64,000 bases of DNA from an uncultured Oscillospiraceae bacterium (GCA_947624985.1 CANQMO010000002.1:1-64000); one strand, 5' to 3'; positions 8,302 through 17,077 are shown, counted from the first letter of the stretch. The notes: a model not told the origin generated them from the sequence alone. Translations and numbers: made by a program.

Positions 8302-8562
8302 ATGCCCACACGGACCCCCACACATTCAGGCGCAGAAGTCATCGCTGACACAGCCAAAGCCAAGGCGATCCCTCACAACTCGAGGAAATCCGGCGCCTTT
8401 TCACAGCAGGAAAGCATCCGCATCTTTTGCTCGTCACAGCCGGGACCGCAGGACTCTGAGGCGATCGCTTCTTATCTGCACGACTTTTCTTTTGATCTTA
8501 ATAAGGCCGCTTCCATTGCCGCCGCCTATGACGAGCGGTTTGGGATTGTCCAGACCAAATGA
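8302..8562 (+). CDS. Small protein of unknown function downstream of the zeta-like gene
   Basis: The 86-residue product has a good ribosome site (AAGAAAGGAG, 9 bases before ATG) and begins 17 bases after the zeta-like gene, with a shared terminator after its stop, so the two form one operon. The first half is basic and Ser/Thr-rich; the second (about 45-86, DSEAIASYLHDFSFDLNKAASIAAAYDERFG) looks helical and acidic. I do not recognise a family. By position and size it could be the antitoxin or a chaperone-like partner of the kinase, but the usual order places the antitoxin first, so that role is inference only. Confidence 0.65.
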   Translation: MPTRTPTHSGAEVIADTAKAKAIPHNSRKSGAFSQQESIRIFCSSQPGPQDSEAIASYLHDFSFDLNKAASIAAAYDERFGIVQTK

Positions 8563-8575
8563 CGAGGAAACATAC

Positions 8576-8621
8576 ATAAACAAAGGACGGGCGCCCTGTA
8601 GAGCGTCCGTCCTTTGTTTAT
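8576..8621. terminator. Strong bidirectional terminator
   Basis: ATAAACAAAGGACGG (8576-8590) and CCGTCCTTTGTTTAT (8607-8621) form a perfect 15-bp stem, extended inward by a few pairs. It lies between the plus-strand zeta operon and the minus-strand DMT transporter and can serve both. Confidence 0.85.
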
Positions 8622-8676
8622 CCTGTCTCTGCATGATCCGCTTCGGGCAACATCGAACGTTGCTACCGCTTATGGA

Positions 8677-9618
8677 TTATTTCTTCTCAACTGTTTCTCG
8701 GGAGGGGAGCTGTACCAGGATCACCGCGGCAAAGACCAGCGCGCAGCCGCACATCTCCCAGCCGGTCAGTCCCGCGCCGGGCATGAGCACATATCCCGCC
8801 AGTACGGAGAACACGCTCTCCAGGCTCAGGATCAGCGACGCCACAGCCGGGTGTACGTTCTTCTGGGCCACGATCTGTAGAGTATAGGCCACGCCGCTGC
8901 TCAGCACGCCCGCGTACAGGATGGGCCCGGCGCAGTCCATGATATCCGCCCAGACGGGGCGCTCGAAAATAAGCATGCAGGGCAGGCCCAGCAGTCCGCA
9001 GACGAAAAACTGCACACAGCTGAGCCGCACGCCGTCCGCCAGCGGCGAGAAATGGTCGATGGTCAGGATGTGTACGGAGAACACCACGGCGCACAGCATG
9101 AGCAGCAGGTCGCTGCGCCCCAGATCCAGTCCCGCGCCGGAGACCACCCCGTCCATGAGACACAGGCAGAAAAAGCCCGCCACCGCCAGCGCCGCGCCGA
9201 TCCACACCCGCGCCGGGGACTTCTTGCCGCAGAAAAGGCCCAGCACCGGCACGATCACCACATAGCAGGCGGTGATGAACCCCGCCTTGCCCACATTCGT
9301 GTCCGCCGCCTGTAGGGCGATGCCGAACTGTTGCAGGTTGGACGCCACAAAAAGCGCCGCGCCGCAGGCCGCGCCGCCAAGGAGGACGGTTTTCCCGCTC
9401 CCCTTCTCAAAACCGCCGTTCCGGGCCCGGAGCCGGTCCAGAAGGGGCAGCGCCGCCAGCAGAAAAGCCCCGCCCACCAGCGAGCGCAGGCAGCTGTAGG
9501 TGAACGGCCCGATATAGGCCATGCCGTCCTTCTGAGCCACGAAGGCCACGCCCCAGATCAGGGCGGTCAGCAGCAGAAGGGCGGAATTTTTGATCGACCG
9601 TGCGTTCAAAAGGGTCAT
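8677..9618 (-). CDS. EamA/DMT-family transporter
   Basis: The 313-residue protein has ten hydrophobic segments in the two five-helix halves of the drug/metabolite transporter superfamily, including the opening motif LLTALIWGVAFVAQK and the second-half motif ASLILSLESVFSVLAGY, a hallmark of EamA domains. Members export metabolites, amino acids or drugs across the cell membrane; the substrate here is unknown. ATG 9618 is directly preceded by AAGAGG with no spacing, while a TTG three codons later would have 8 bases, so the true start may be that TTG (9609). It stands alone and converges on the zeta operon terminator. Confidence 0.85.
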   Translation of the reverse strand: MTLLNARSIKNSALLLLTALIWGVAFVAQKDGMAYIGPFTYSCLRSLVGGAFLLAALPLLDRLRARNGGFEKGSGKTVLLGGAACGAALFVASNLQQFGIALQAADTNVGKAGFITACYVVIVPVLGLFCGKKSPARVWIGAALAVAGFFCLCLMDGVVSGAGLDLGRSDLLLMLCAVVFSVHILTIDHFSPLADGVRLSCVQFFVCGLLGLPCMLIFERPVWADIMDCAGPILYAGVLSSGVAYTLQIVAQKNVHPAVASLILSLESVFSVLAGYVLMPGAGLTGWEMCGCALVFAAVILVQLPSRETVEKK

Positions 9619-9779
9619 CCTCTTTTCGGTGGGATAGACGCCGCCGGGGGCGGCCGTCCCCGGCAGTATAATCCACCGCCGGGGCGTTTGTCAATCCGCG
9701 CTCCTCCCGGCGCGGAGCGCGGATAAGCGGCGCGAAAAAGCGAAGCGGTCTCCTTAATCAAATCTTAATAATTGCGCTG

Positions 9780-9808
9780 TTGCCATTCCCGGCAAAATGT
9801 ACTATGAT
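9780..9808 (+). promoter_or_regulatory. Promoter of the MacAB-like efflux operon
   Basis: TTGCCA (9780-9785) and TATGAT (9803-9808) are separated by exactly 17 bases, about 60 bases before the first gene of the four-gene operon. Confidence 0.65.
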
Positions 9809-9869
9809 AGGCTTGCGCCGGACTGGGAAAGGCCGGCGGGCACAGCGCGCTTCGCGCGGGGAGGGCAGT

Positions 9870-11129
9870 ATGAAAAAAGCGATAACGGCGATCATGGCGG
9901 GGGCGCTGGCGCTCGGCGTCCTGTCCGGCTGCACGGACAGCGCCGGCGGTCCCGGCGAGGCGGCGACCGTGGAAGCGGTGGCCACCATCGTGGGCGGCGG
10001 CTCCGTCGGCCTGGCGGACCGGTATGCCGGCATGGTGGTATCCGGCCAGACCGCCACGGTAAAGCGGGACAACAACAAGGTGGTGCTGGAGACCTACGTC
10101 CAGGAGGGCGATATGGTCCAGGCCGGCGCGCCTCTTTTTGCCTATGATATGGAGAAAATGCAGCTGGACCTTGACGAGCTGAAGCTGAAAAAGGCGGACT
10201 ACGAAAACACCATCTCCTCCGCCAATGCGGAGATCGGCGAGCTGGAGGCCCAGCGGGACAAGGCCAAGGACGAGGACAAGCTCAGCTATACCCTTCAGAT
10301 CGACTCCCGCCGGGCGGACATCCGGGAGGCGGAGTACAACATGGCCGTCAACGACCGGGACATCGCCGCCATGGAGACGTCCCTGCAAAACACCGTGATC
10401 ACGGCCCCCATCGCCGGGCGGGTCATGAGCGTGGACGAGACCGGCGGCAGCGGCGACGACTATTACAGCGGCGGGGACGACGCCTCCGGCGGCTCCGCCG
10501 GCACCGATTACATCACCGTCACAGACGTGAACAGCATGCGTATCCAGGGCAATATCAACGAGATGAACGCCTCTGCCCTGATGGAGGGCATGCCCATGAC
10601 CGTCCGCTCCCGGCTGGACCGGGACCAGACCTGGTCCGGGACGCTCACCGGTATCGACTGGGAAAACCCGGTCCAGAACAACAACGACGACGGCATGGTC
10701 TACATCTCCGGCGGCAGCGACGAGATGACCACCGCCAGCAAGTATCCCTTCTACATAGATCTGGAGAACACGGACGGGCTCATGCTGGGCCAGCATGTGT
10801 ACATCGAGCCGGTGACCGGCGGCGAGGACGAGGCCCCCGCCGGGCCCATGCTCCCCGGCTATTACATCGCCTATGAGGACGATGGCGGCGCCTTCGTCTG
10901 GGCCGAGAACGGGGACGGCAAGCTGGAAAAGCGCGTGGTGACCCTGGGCCTGTACGACGAGATGACGGACGCCTATGAGATCGTGGACGGGCTGGACCTT
11001 ACGGACTACATCGCCTTCCCCGCAGAGGGCCTGACCGAGGGCCAGGCCGCGGAACGGTTCGACCCGGCCGCCGCCGCGGAAGCGGAGGATATGGGCGACG
11101 GGATGGGCGCGGAAGAGCTCGGTTCCTGA
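9870..11129 (+). CDS. HlyD/MacA-type membrane-fusion lipoprotein
   Basis: The 419-residue protein has a lipoprotein signal (MKKAITAIMAGALALGVLSGC, lipid on Cys21), a barrel-sandwich half (NNKVVLETYVQEGDMVQAGAPLFAYD), a helical hairpin (about 95-175, rich in Glu, Lys and Leu) and the matching half (NTVITAPIAGRVMSVDETGG), followed by beta-barrel and C-terminal domains. This is the layout of periplasmic-adaptor proteins, which in Gram-positives sit on the outer face of MacB-type exporters. The ATG at 9870 has GGGGAGGG in front; earlier in-frame codons lack one. It is the first of four genes sharing one promoter, with 12 bases to the ATPase gene. Confidence 0.88.
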   Translation: MKKAITAIMAGALALGVLSGCTDSAGGPGEAATVEAVATIVGGGSVGLADRYAGMVVSGQTATVKRDNNKVVLETYVQEGDMVQAGAPLFAYDMEKMQLDLDELKLKKADYENTISSANAEIGELEAQRDKAKDEDKLSYTLQIDSRRADIREAEYNMAVNDRDIAAMETSLQNTVITAPIAGRVMSVDETGGSGDDYYSGGDDASGGSAGTDYITVTDVNSMRIQGNINEMNASALMEGMPMTVRSRLDRDQTWSGTLTGIDWENPVQNNNDDGMVYISGGSDEMTTASKYPFYIDLENTDGLMLGQHVYIEPVTGGEDEAPAGPMLPGYYIAYEDDGGAFVWAENGDGKLEKRVVTLGLYDEMTDAYEIVDGLDLTDYIAFPAEGLTEGQAAERFDPAAAAEAEDMGDGMGAEELGS

Positions 11130-11141
11130 CGGGGTGAGACC

Positions 11142-11831
11142 ATGCTTCTTGAAATGCACAACATATGCAAGGATTATCCCCAGGGCCGGGAGGTCGTGAA
11201 GATTCTCAAAAACGTGGAGCTGACCGTTGACCAGGGAGACTACCTTGCCATCATGGGACCCTCCGGCTCCGGCAAGACCACGCTGATGAATCTCATCGGC
11301 TGTCTGGACGTGCCCACCAGCGGCGTGTATCTGCTGAACGGAGAGGACGTGTCTAAGGCGTCGGAGAACCGGCTGGCGGACGTGCGCAACTCCACCCTGG
11401 GGTTCGTGTTCCAGAGCTTCTATCTGCTGCCCAAGCTGACGGCCCGGGAGAACGTGGCCCTGCCGCTGCTGTATGCGGGGGTCAAAAAGCGCGAGCGTCT
11501 CCGCCGGGCGGAGGCGGCGCTGGAGATGGTGGGGCTGGGCGAGCGTGTGGATTTTATGCCCAATCAGCTCTCCGGCGGCCAGCAGCAGCGGGTGGCCATT
11601 GCCCGGGCCATGATCAACGCCCCCAAACTGCTGCTGGCGGACGAACCCACCGGCGCACTGGACAGCGCCTCCGGCCAGCAGGTCATGGACCTTTTCGACG
11701 AGCTGAACGAAAACGGCGCCACCATCGTGCTCATCACCCACGAGCCCAAGGTGGGCGCCCGGGCCAGACGGCTACGGCGCATTCTGGACGGCGCGCTGCT
11801 GCCGGAGGAAGGAGGCGGCGCGGATGGCTAA
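11142..11831 (+). CDS. MacB/LolD-type ABC transporter ATPase
   Basis: The 229-residue protein has Walker A GPSGSGKTTL, Q-loop (VFQSFYLLPKLTARENV), signature LSGGQQQR, Walker B LLLADEPTGALD and switch His (ITHEP), and the MacB/LolD-type insert LNGEDVSKASENRLADVRNSTLGFVFQ. It powers the FtsX-like permease encoded two genes downstream (14101-15366). The next gene starts 8 bases before its stop, showing translational coupling. Together with two adaptor proteins it should form an efflux or extracellular-signalling pump of the MacAB type. Confidence 0.93.
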   Translation: MLLEMHNICKDYPQGREVVKILKNVELTVDQGDYLAIMGPSGSGKTTLMNLIGCLDVPTSGVYLLNGEDVSKASENRLADVRNSTLGFVFQSFYLLPKLTARENVALPLLYAGVKKRERLRRAEAALEMVGLGERVDFMPNQLSGGQQQRVAIARAMINAPKLLLADEPTGALDSASGQQVMDLFDELNENGATIVLITHEPKVGARARRLRRILDGALLPEEGGGADG

Positions 11832-14088
11832 GCACGCAATGCCCGAGAGCAGACACGCCGCGCCCCCCAGGCCGAAAAATCGGCGGGCCCGCCGGGCCGT
11901 GGCCATCACGCTCGCGGTCCTGCTGACGCTGGGCGCCGCCGGCGGGGGCGGGTATTACTATCTGCAAAACCGCGCCGGCAAGCCGGTGGACGTGTATCCG
12001 GCCCAGCAGCTGGGCTCCAGCAACAGCTGGTATGGCCGGGTCCAGACCGGCGGTCAGATCCGGGCCGACAGGATGCAGGCGGTGTATCTGTCCTCCACCC
12101 AGACCGTGACGGAGATATATGTGCAGGAGGGCCAGCAGGTCCAGGTGGGCGACCCCATCCTGGCATTTGACACCACCCTGGACGAGGTGGAACTGACCCG
12201 CAAGCAGATCGCCATCGACCAGTTGAACCTGGACCTGGAGGAAGCGCAGGATACCCTTGAGGAGATCAACACCTACCGGGTGGGCTCCCCGGGCGGCGGG
12301 TCGATGTCCACCCCCGCCCCCACCGCCGTGCCCCCGGCCATGGATGTGCCCACCTTCCAGGGCGGCGCGGGCACCGAGGAGGACCCCTACGTCTTTTTGT
12401 GGGCCGACGGCCTGCCGCTGAACGACAGGACCGTGGAACATCTCCTCACCATGGCCGCGCCCACGCCCACCCCCGATCCGGGGGCGGTCCCCGACGGCAG
12501 CCCGGTCCCGGACAGCACGTCCGTCCCGGCGGAGGACCCGGCCATCGCGGAGGACGTCGTGCCGGTCTCCGCCGGCGAGCCCTCCCCCGTGGGCGCGAAC
12601 CAGGGCCTCCGTCTGAGCAGGCTGCTGGCCCCCATACTGCGGGACGCCGCCACCGGCGACCCCGCCCCTTCCGACGGAACGGGCGGCGGGGTTCCCGGCG
12701 GTACGGACCCCGGCTCGCCCGGCGGGTCCGAATTCGACGCGCTGGAGCCGGAAGCGATCATGGACCGGTTCCGGATCATGGAGGCGAACCGGGAGGATCT
12801 GGCCGCGTATTATAACGACGTCCTGTCCTGGACGGACAAGGACGTCATCCTGAGCAAGCTGAACGACGAACAGCGGATCGAGCTGTGGACGATCCTGACG
12901 AACGCCGGTGTGGACGACCCCTTCCCCACGCCCGTCTCCAACACGCCCCAGCCCCCGGCCCAGCAGACCCTCCCGGAGCCTTCCTCCGAGCCGGTCCCCG
13001 AGGCCCCTTCGTCGTCTCCCGCCACGGCGTCCGAGCCGACGGACGCGCCCGTTACGGACGTACCCGTCACGGAGGAGCCCACGCCCTCTCCGGAGCCCAC
13101 GGTGCCCCCCTCCGGGGCCACCTATTTCATGGTCTTTGAGACGCGGGCGAACAACTCCCTGCAGGGGGACATCCTGCGCTGCTTCGAGGTGGCCGTCATC
13201 CTCTCCCAGGAGGATTACGACTCCTTCTGGAGCTATATCGTGATGGACCCGTCCTATGTGCCCCACATCGAGCAGGAACCGGGGACGGACGACGACGGTT
13301 ACTATTTCGACTCCAGCATATACCATCCCGCCGAGGAGATCGAGCGGATGCGGGCCGAGACCCAGCGGGAGATCGCCGCCAAGACCATCGACCTGAAGAT
13401 GGCCCAGCAGGATCTGAAGCAGGTACAGTACGAGCTGTCCAACGGCCAGGTCCTGGCCACCACGGCGGGCGTGGTCAAGAGCGTGCTGGACCCGGACGAG
13501 GCCCTGCAAAACAACGAGCCCGTGGTGAAGATCTCCGGCGGCGGCGGGTACTTCATCACCCCGAGCATGAGCGAGTTCGACATGCAGCGACTGCATGTGG
13601 GCGACACCGTCACCGTGGACAACTATATGTCCGGCGAGACGCTGGAGGGCACCATCACGGAGATCTCCCAGTTCCCCACCACCGAGCGCTATCCCAACTA
13701 TTACGCCGACGGCACCAACAATAACGTGTCCAAGTACCCCTTCACCGTGGCGGTCAGCGAGGATGCGAACCTGCGGGACGGCTATTACGCCAATGTGTAC
13801 TTCTCCGCCAGCAGCGCCCAGGAGCAGGACGCGGACGCCTATTACCTGGAAAACGCCTTCATCCGCACCGAGGCCGGCAAAAACTATGTGTACGCCGCCG
13901 GAGCGGACGGACTGCTGGAAAAGCGGTATGTGACCACCGGTAAGAGCCTTTATGGCAACGCCACCGAGATCACCGGCGGGCTGGACCCGGAGACGGACTA
14001 CATCGCCTTCCCCTATGGGCGCAGCGTGAAGGCCGGGGCGGCCACGGTAAAGCAGGAGGACATCATGGTCCTGTACAACGGCTATTAA
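11824..14088 (+). CDS. HlyD-like adaptor with a ~350-residue insertion in its hairpin
   Basis: This 754-residue membrane-fusion protein has a basic N-terminus, one membrane segment (about 25-42) and the first barrel-sandwich half (VTEIYVQEGQQVQVGDPILAFD, ~95-116). The first hairpin helix covers ~121-150; the return helix begins only at ~502 (AEEIERMRAETQREIAAK) and the second half follows (NGQVLATTAGVVKSV). The ~350 residues between contain Pro/Thr/Ser-rich linkers and two more ordered parts (about 175-215 and 300-360, plus a segment from ~435). Usual adaptors of this class are 350-450 residues. A C-terminal domain resembles that of the first adaptor (ETDYIAFPYGRSVK versus LTDYIAFPAEG). It overlaps the ATPase gene by 8 bases. 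Confidence 0.85.
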   Translation: MAKHAMPESRHAAPPRPKNRRARRAVAITLAVLLTLGAAGGGGYYYLQNRAGKPVDVYPAQQLGSSNSWYGRVQTGGQIRADRMQAVYLSSTQTVTEIYVQEGQQVQVGDPILAFDTTLDEVELTRKQIAIDQLNLDLEEAQDTLEEINTYRVGSPGGGSMSTPAPTAVPPAMDVPTFQGGAGTEEDPYVFLWADGLPLNDRTVEHLLTMAAPTPTPDPGAVPDGSPVPDSTSVPAEDPAIAEDVVPVSAGEPSPVGANQGLRLSRLLAPILRDAATGDPAPSDGTGGGVPGGTDPGSPGGSEFDALEPEAIMDRFRIMEANREDLAAYYNDVLSWTDKDVILSKLNDEQRIELWTILTNAGVDDPFPTPVSNTPQPPAQQTLPEPSSEPVPEAPSSSPATASEPTDAPVTDVPVTEEPTPSPEPTVPPSGATYFMVFETRANNSLQGDILRCFEVAVILSQEDYDSFWSYIVMDPSYVPHIEQEPGTDDDGYYFDSSIYHPAEEIERMRAETQREIAAKTIDLKMAQQDLKQVQYELSNGQVLATTAGVVKSVLDPDEALQNNEPVVKISGGGGYFITPSMSEFDMQRLHVGDTVTVDNYMSGETLEGTITEISQFPTTERYPNYYADGTNNNVSKYPFTVAVSEDANLRDGYYANVYFSASSAQEQDADAYYLENAFIRTEAGKNYVYAAGADGLLEKRYVTTGKSLYGNATEITGGLDPETDYIAFPYGRSVKAGAATVKQEDIMVLYNGY

Positions 14089-14100
14089 GGAGGGCGGCAT

Positions 14101-15366
14101 ATGCTTGAAAACATATCCCTGGCCTTCCAGGGGATCTGGGCGCACAAAATGCGGTCATTCCTGACCATGCTCGGTATCATCATCGGCATCGCCTCCATCA
14201 TCACCATCGTGTCCACCATCAAGGGCACCAATGACCAGATCAAGGAGAGCCTCATCGGCTCCGGCACCAATGCCGTCACCGTCCAGCTCAGCCAGAGCGG
14301 CTCGGTCTACGACATGTCCTGGCAGGCACCGCCGGAGGGCGTCAGCCCCATCACGGAGGAGACCTTGCAGCAGCTGGCCGATCTGGACAATGTGGTGGCG
14401 GCCAGCCTCTTCTCCTCCCGGCAGGTATACAACAGCGAGATCTGCTTCGGCAACACCGCCTGGTCCGGCACGCTCTACGGCGTGGACGAGGATTACTTTG
14501 CCGCTGGCGGCTACCGGCTCACGGTGGGCCGGGGCTTTCTGGCCGATGACTTTTCCAAATTCCGCAAGGTGGCCATTCTGGACGCCGCGGCCAGCGCCGT
14601 CATATTCGGCAGCGCCAGCCCCGTGGGCGAGATCTTGGAGATAAAGGGTGAGCCCTTCACCGTGGTGGGCGTCGTGGACCGGGCCACCGCCGGCGAATAC
14701 GTCATCGAATCCTACCGGGACTATGACATGTACTACGGCAGCAACGCCGGCGGGAAGGTGTTCATCCCTCTGGGTGACTGGCCCATCATCTACCGGTTCG
14801 ACGAGCCCCAGGGCGTCATCCTCAAGGCCGCCAGCACCGACGACATGACCCGCCTGGGCCAGCAGGCCGAGGACCTTCTCACCGCCAGCCAGATCTCCGC
14901 CGACGCGGCGCAGAACGGTTTTGCCTATAAGAGCGACGACCTTATGGCCCAGGCCGCCAAGATACAGGAGCTGTCCAATGCCACAAACAACCAGCTTCTG
15001 TGGATCGCGGGCATTTCCCTGCTGGTGGGCGGCATCGGCGTCATGAACATCATGCTGGTGACCGTCACGGAGCGCACCGGAGAGATCGGCCTGAAAAAGG
15101 CCATCGGCGCGCGAAAGCGCCGTATCCTCTGGCAGTTCCTCACGGAGGCCGCCGCTCTCACAAGCATTGGCGGCGTGCTGGGCGTGGCCGCGGGCGTGGG
15201 GCTGAGCCGGTTCATCGCCTCCGCCATGGGCACTCCCTCGGCGGTCAGCTATCCCGCCATCGCGGTGGCGGTGCTGTTCTCCATGCTCATCGGCGTGATC
15301 TTTGGCATGATCCCCGCCGTCAAGGCGGCCAATCTGAACCCCATCGACGCGCTCAGGAGAGAATAA
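14101..15366 (+). CDS. MacB/FtsX-family ABC permease
   Basis: The 421-residue protein has the MacB topology: one N-terminal helix (SFLTMLGIIIGIASIITIVS), a large extracellular MacB_PCD domain (about 45-285), then three C-terminal helices with the FtsX motif (GGIGVMNIMLVTVTERTGEIGLKKAIGARKRRI) and the ending IPAVKAANLNPIDALRRE. It is the membrane partner of the ATPase at 11142. It uses ATP to drive motion of the outer domain rather than to move substrate through the membrane, as known for MacB. The ribosome site is AGGAGGGC, 9 bases before ATG. Confidence 0.93.
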   Translation: MLENISLAFQGIWAHKMRSFLTMLGIIIGIASIITIVSTIKGTNDQIKESLIGSGTNAVTVQLSQSGSVYDMSWQAPPEGVSPITEETLQQLADLDNVVAASLFSSRQVYNSEICFGNTAWSGTLYGVDEDYFAAGGYRLTVGRGFLADDFSKFRKVAILDAAASAVIFGSASPVGEILEIKGEPFTVVGVVDRATAGEYVIESYRDYDMYYGSNAGGKVFIPLGDWPIIYRFDEPQGVILKAASTDDMTRLGQQAEDLLTASQISADAAQNGFAYKSDDLMAQAAKIQELSNATNNQLLWIAGISLLVGGIGVMNIMLVTVTERTGEIGLKKAIGARKRRILWQFLTEAAALTSIGGVLGVAAGVGLSRFIASAMGTPSAVSYPAIAVAVLFSMLIGVIFGMIPAVKAANLNPIDALRRE

Positions 15367-15485
15367 AGACCTAGTCTTTAGGACAGCGCACCAAAAGTTT
15401 GAAGACCGGGCCGGAAGCGTTTCCGCCCGCGATTTTCGGACGCATCAGCGGAACGCGAGCGGGTGGAAATGCTTTCGGTTCGGTC
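15364..15485 (+). ncRNA. 3' untranslated stem-loops, one with a 27-bp G-U-tolerant stem
   Basis: Right after the permease stop a small palindrome (TAAAGAC-CTA-GTCTTTA, 15364-15380) is followed by a large stem: 15404-15430 pairs with 15459-15485 over 27 uninterrupted positions, 22 Watson-Crick and 5 that are G-U only if the plus strand is transcribed. The loop is 28 bases. The one-sided wobble pattern points to a structured plus-strand RNA, most simply the 3' end of the MacAB-like mRNA. No T run follows the large stem. Confidence 0.5.
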
Positions 15486-15504
15486 CCGACACCAAAATAA
15501 AACG

Positions 15505-15528
15505 GCCAGCGGCAAAAACACCGCTGGC
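15505..15528 (-). terminator. Terminator of the amidotransferase gene
   Basis: GCCAGCGG and CCGCTGGC form a perfect 8-bp stem around an 8-base loop. On the minus strand it is followed by CGTTTTATTTT, a proper T tract, so it ends the gene that stops at 15537. Confidence 0.8.
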
Positions 15529-15536
15529 TCTCTTAT

Positions 15537-16184
15537 TCACAGCTTGCTTTTCAACCAGGCAAAAATGGGCCGCCCGTCGGCGGTATCGGTCCGGGCAAAG
15601 CGGAAGGCCATCCGCTCCGGGTGGAACTGGACGGTCAAAATGGGCAGGCGCTCATGCTCCGCCGCCTCTACCGTCCCGTCCGGCGCAAAGGATGCCGCCC
15701 GCAGCCCCGCACCCATGGCCCCCAGCCCCTGGTGATGGGCGCTGTTGACTATCATCCCGGCCCCGTAAAGACCGTACAGCACGCTCCCAGGCAGATTCTC
15801 TGCCGGGTGCACGCTGTCCGTATGCCCGTGGGCCATGTGGCTGTCCGCCGTGGGCAGGTCCTGAACGAGCGAGCCCCCCAGGCCGATATTCACCACCTGG
15901 TGGCCCCGGCAGATACCCAGCACGGGCTTCTCCCCCCGGACAAAAGCGTCCAGCGCCGCGAGCTGTACCTCGTCCAGATACGGGTCGATATCCCTTGACC
16001 CGGCGTTGGTCTGGCCGAACCGGGCCGGGTCGATATCCCCGCCCCCGGGCAGCAGCAGTCCGGCGCAGGCGGCCGCCTCTGCCGGGTCCAGCGTTATCAC
16101 GGGCCGGAGGCCCACCGCCTCCAGGGCGGACACATAGTTGGGCACGTTTTTCCCGTACCCCATGACGGCTACCTTTTGCAGCAT
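15537..16184 (-). CDS. Class I glutamine amidotransferase / peptidase C26 (PuuD-like)
   Basis: The 215-residue protein has the nucleophile elbow LGICRGHQ and the HPE dyad in VQFHPERMAF, giving a complete Cys-His-Glu triad, plus LLLPGGGDIDP typical of gamma-glutamyl hydrolases of the PuuD group. Members remove glutamate from gamma-glutamyl compounds such as gamma-Glu-GABA; the true substrate is unknown. It is shorter than E. coli PuuD (about 254). The frame is open upstream, but the ATG at 16184 (MLQKVAVMGYG) fits the family start and has GGGGA before it. A TATAAC -10-like box lies about 45 bases upstream. Confidence 0.8.
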   Translation of the reverse strand: MLQKVAVMGYGKNVPNYVSALEAVGLRPVITLDPAEAAACAGLLLPGGGDIDPARFGQTNAGSRDIDPYLDEVQLAALDAFVRGEKPVLGICRGHQVVNIGLGGSLVQDLPTADSHMAHGHTDSVHPAENLPGSVLYGLYGAGMIVNSAHHQGLGAMGAGLRAASFAPDGTVEAAEHERLPILTVQFHPERMAFRFARTDTADGRPIFAWLKSKL

Positions 16185-16306
16185 TGCGTATTTCCCCGTT
16201 TCCATAGACAGGATATGCCGAACCGTGTTATACTGGTCCTGTAGACCGATCTTCGACATAATAACGCATACCGTGTCCGATCGCAAGTCATTCCGGGAGG
16301 GGCGCC

Positions 16307-17077
16307 ATGAACACACCGAAAGAGATAGCGGCAAGCTATGTGGAGCTGGGCTATACAAAGGCCACGCTGCCCCGGGGGCGTATGCTCCTTCTGGCGGTGC
16401 TGGCGGGCGTCTATATCGCTCTGGCCGGAGCCGCCTCCGTGGTGGGCACGGCGGCGGCGGGCAAGCTGGCGGGGGCCTGTATCTTCCCGGCGGGACTGGC
16501 CATGGTCATCCTGGCCGGAAGCGAGCTTTTCACCGGCAACAATCTGATGATCATCTCCGCTCTGGAAAAGCGGATCACCTGGCGGCAGCTTCTCACGGCC
16601 TGGCTGGTGGTGTACGCCGGCAACCTGATCGGGGCCGTGCTCATCGCGGCGCTGACCGTGTTCGGCGGTACCTTCGGCGGCTGTTACGAGGCCCTTCTGG
16701 CCACCGCCGGGGCCAAGACCGCCCTCGCCTTTCCGGAGGCCCTGCTGCGGGGCGTGGCCTGCAACATCCTCGTCTGCGCGGCGGTATGGATGGCCGCGGC
16801 GGCCCGGGACGCGGGGGGCAAGGTGCTGGCGCTGTATCTGCCCGTGGCGGCCTTCGTGCTGTGCGGATTCGAGCACTGCGTGGCCAATATGTTCTTCATC
16901 CCCGCGGGCCTTTTCGCCGTCATACGCTACGGCGGCGGGCCGGAGGGCCTTACCTGGGGCGCGTTTCTCCTGAAAAACCTGCTGCCGGTCACCGTCGGCA
17001 ACCTCATCGGCGGCGTGGGCCTCGGTGCGGTGCTGAAGGTGATCTACCTGCCCGCGAAGGAATCCGTCCGACAGTAA
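16307..17077 (+). CDS. Formate/nitrite-family channel
   Basis: The 256-residue membrane protein has the six-helix FNT pattern with GSELFTGNNLM (the broken-helix omega region), NLIGA, a second NLIGG repeat, and GFEHCVANMFFIPAG, in which the His of the pore centre is kept. FNT proteins are pentameric channels for formate, nitrite or hydrosulfide. In a fermenting gut anaerobe formate export or uptake is the likely role, but selectivity cannot be read here. GGGAGG precedes the ATG by 6 bases. The gene is divergent from the amidotransferase and followed by an imperfect hairpin in the 56-bp repeat. Confidence 0.9.
   Translation: MNTPKEIAASYVELGYTKATLPRGRMLLLAVLAGVYIALAGAASVVGTAAAGKLAGACIFPAGLAMVILAGSELFTGNNLMIISALEKRITWRQLLTAWLVVYAGNLIGAVLIAALTVFGGTFGGCYEALLATAGAKTALAFPEALLRGVACNILVCAAVWMAAAARDAGGKVLALYLPVAAFVLCGFEHCVANMFFIPAGLFAVIRYGGGPEGLTWGAFLLKNLLPVTVGNLIGGVGLGAVLKVIYLPAKESVRQ

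Noticed and set aside
11734..14145. 800-codon minus-strand frame opposite the large adaptor gene
   Set aside because: An antisense shadow of a GC-rich gene. The plus-strand protein has a membrane helix, hairpin and coupling to its neighbours.
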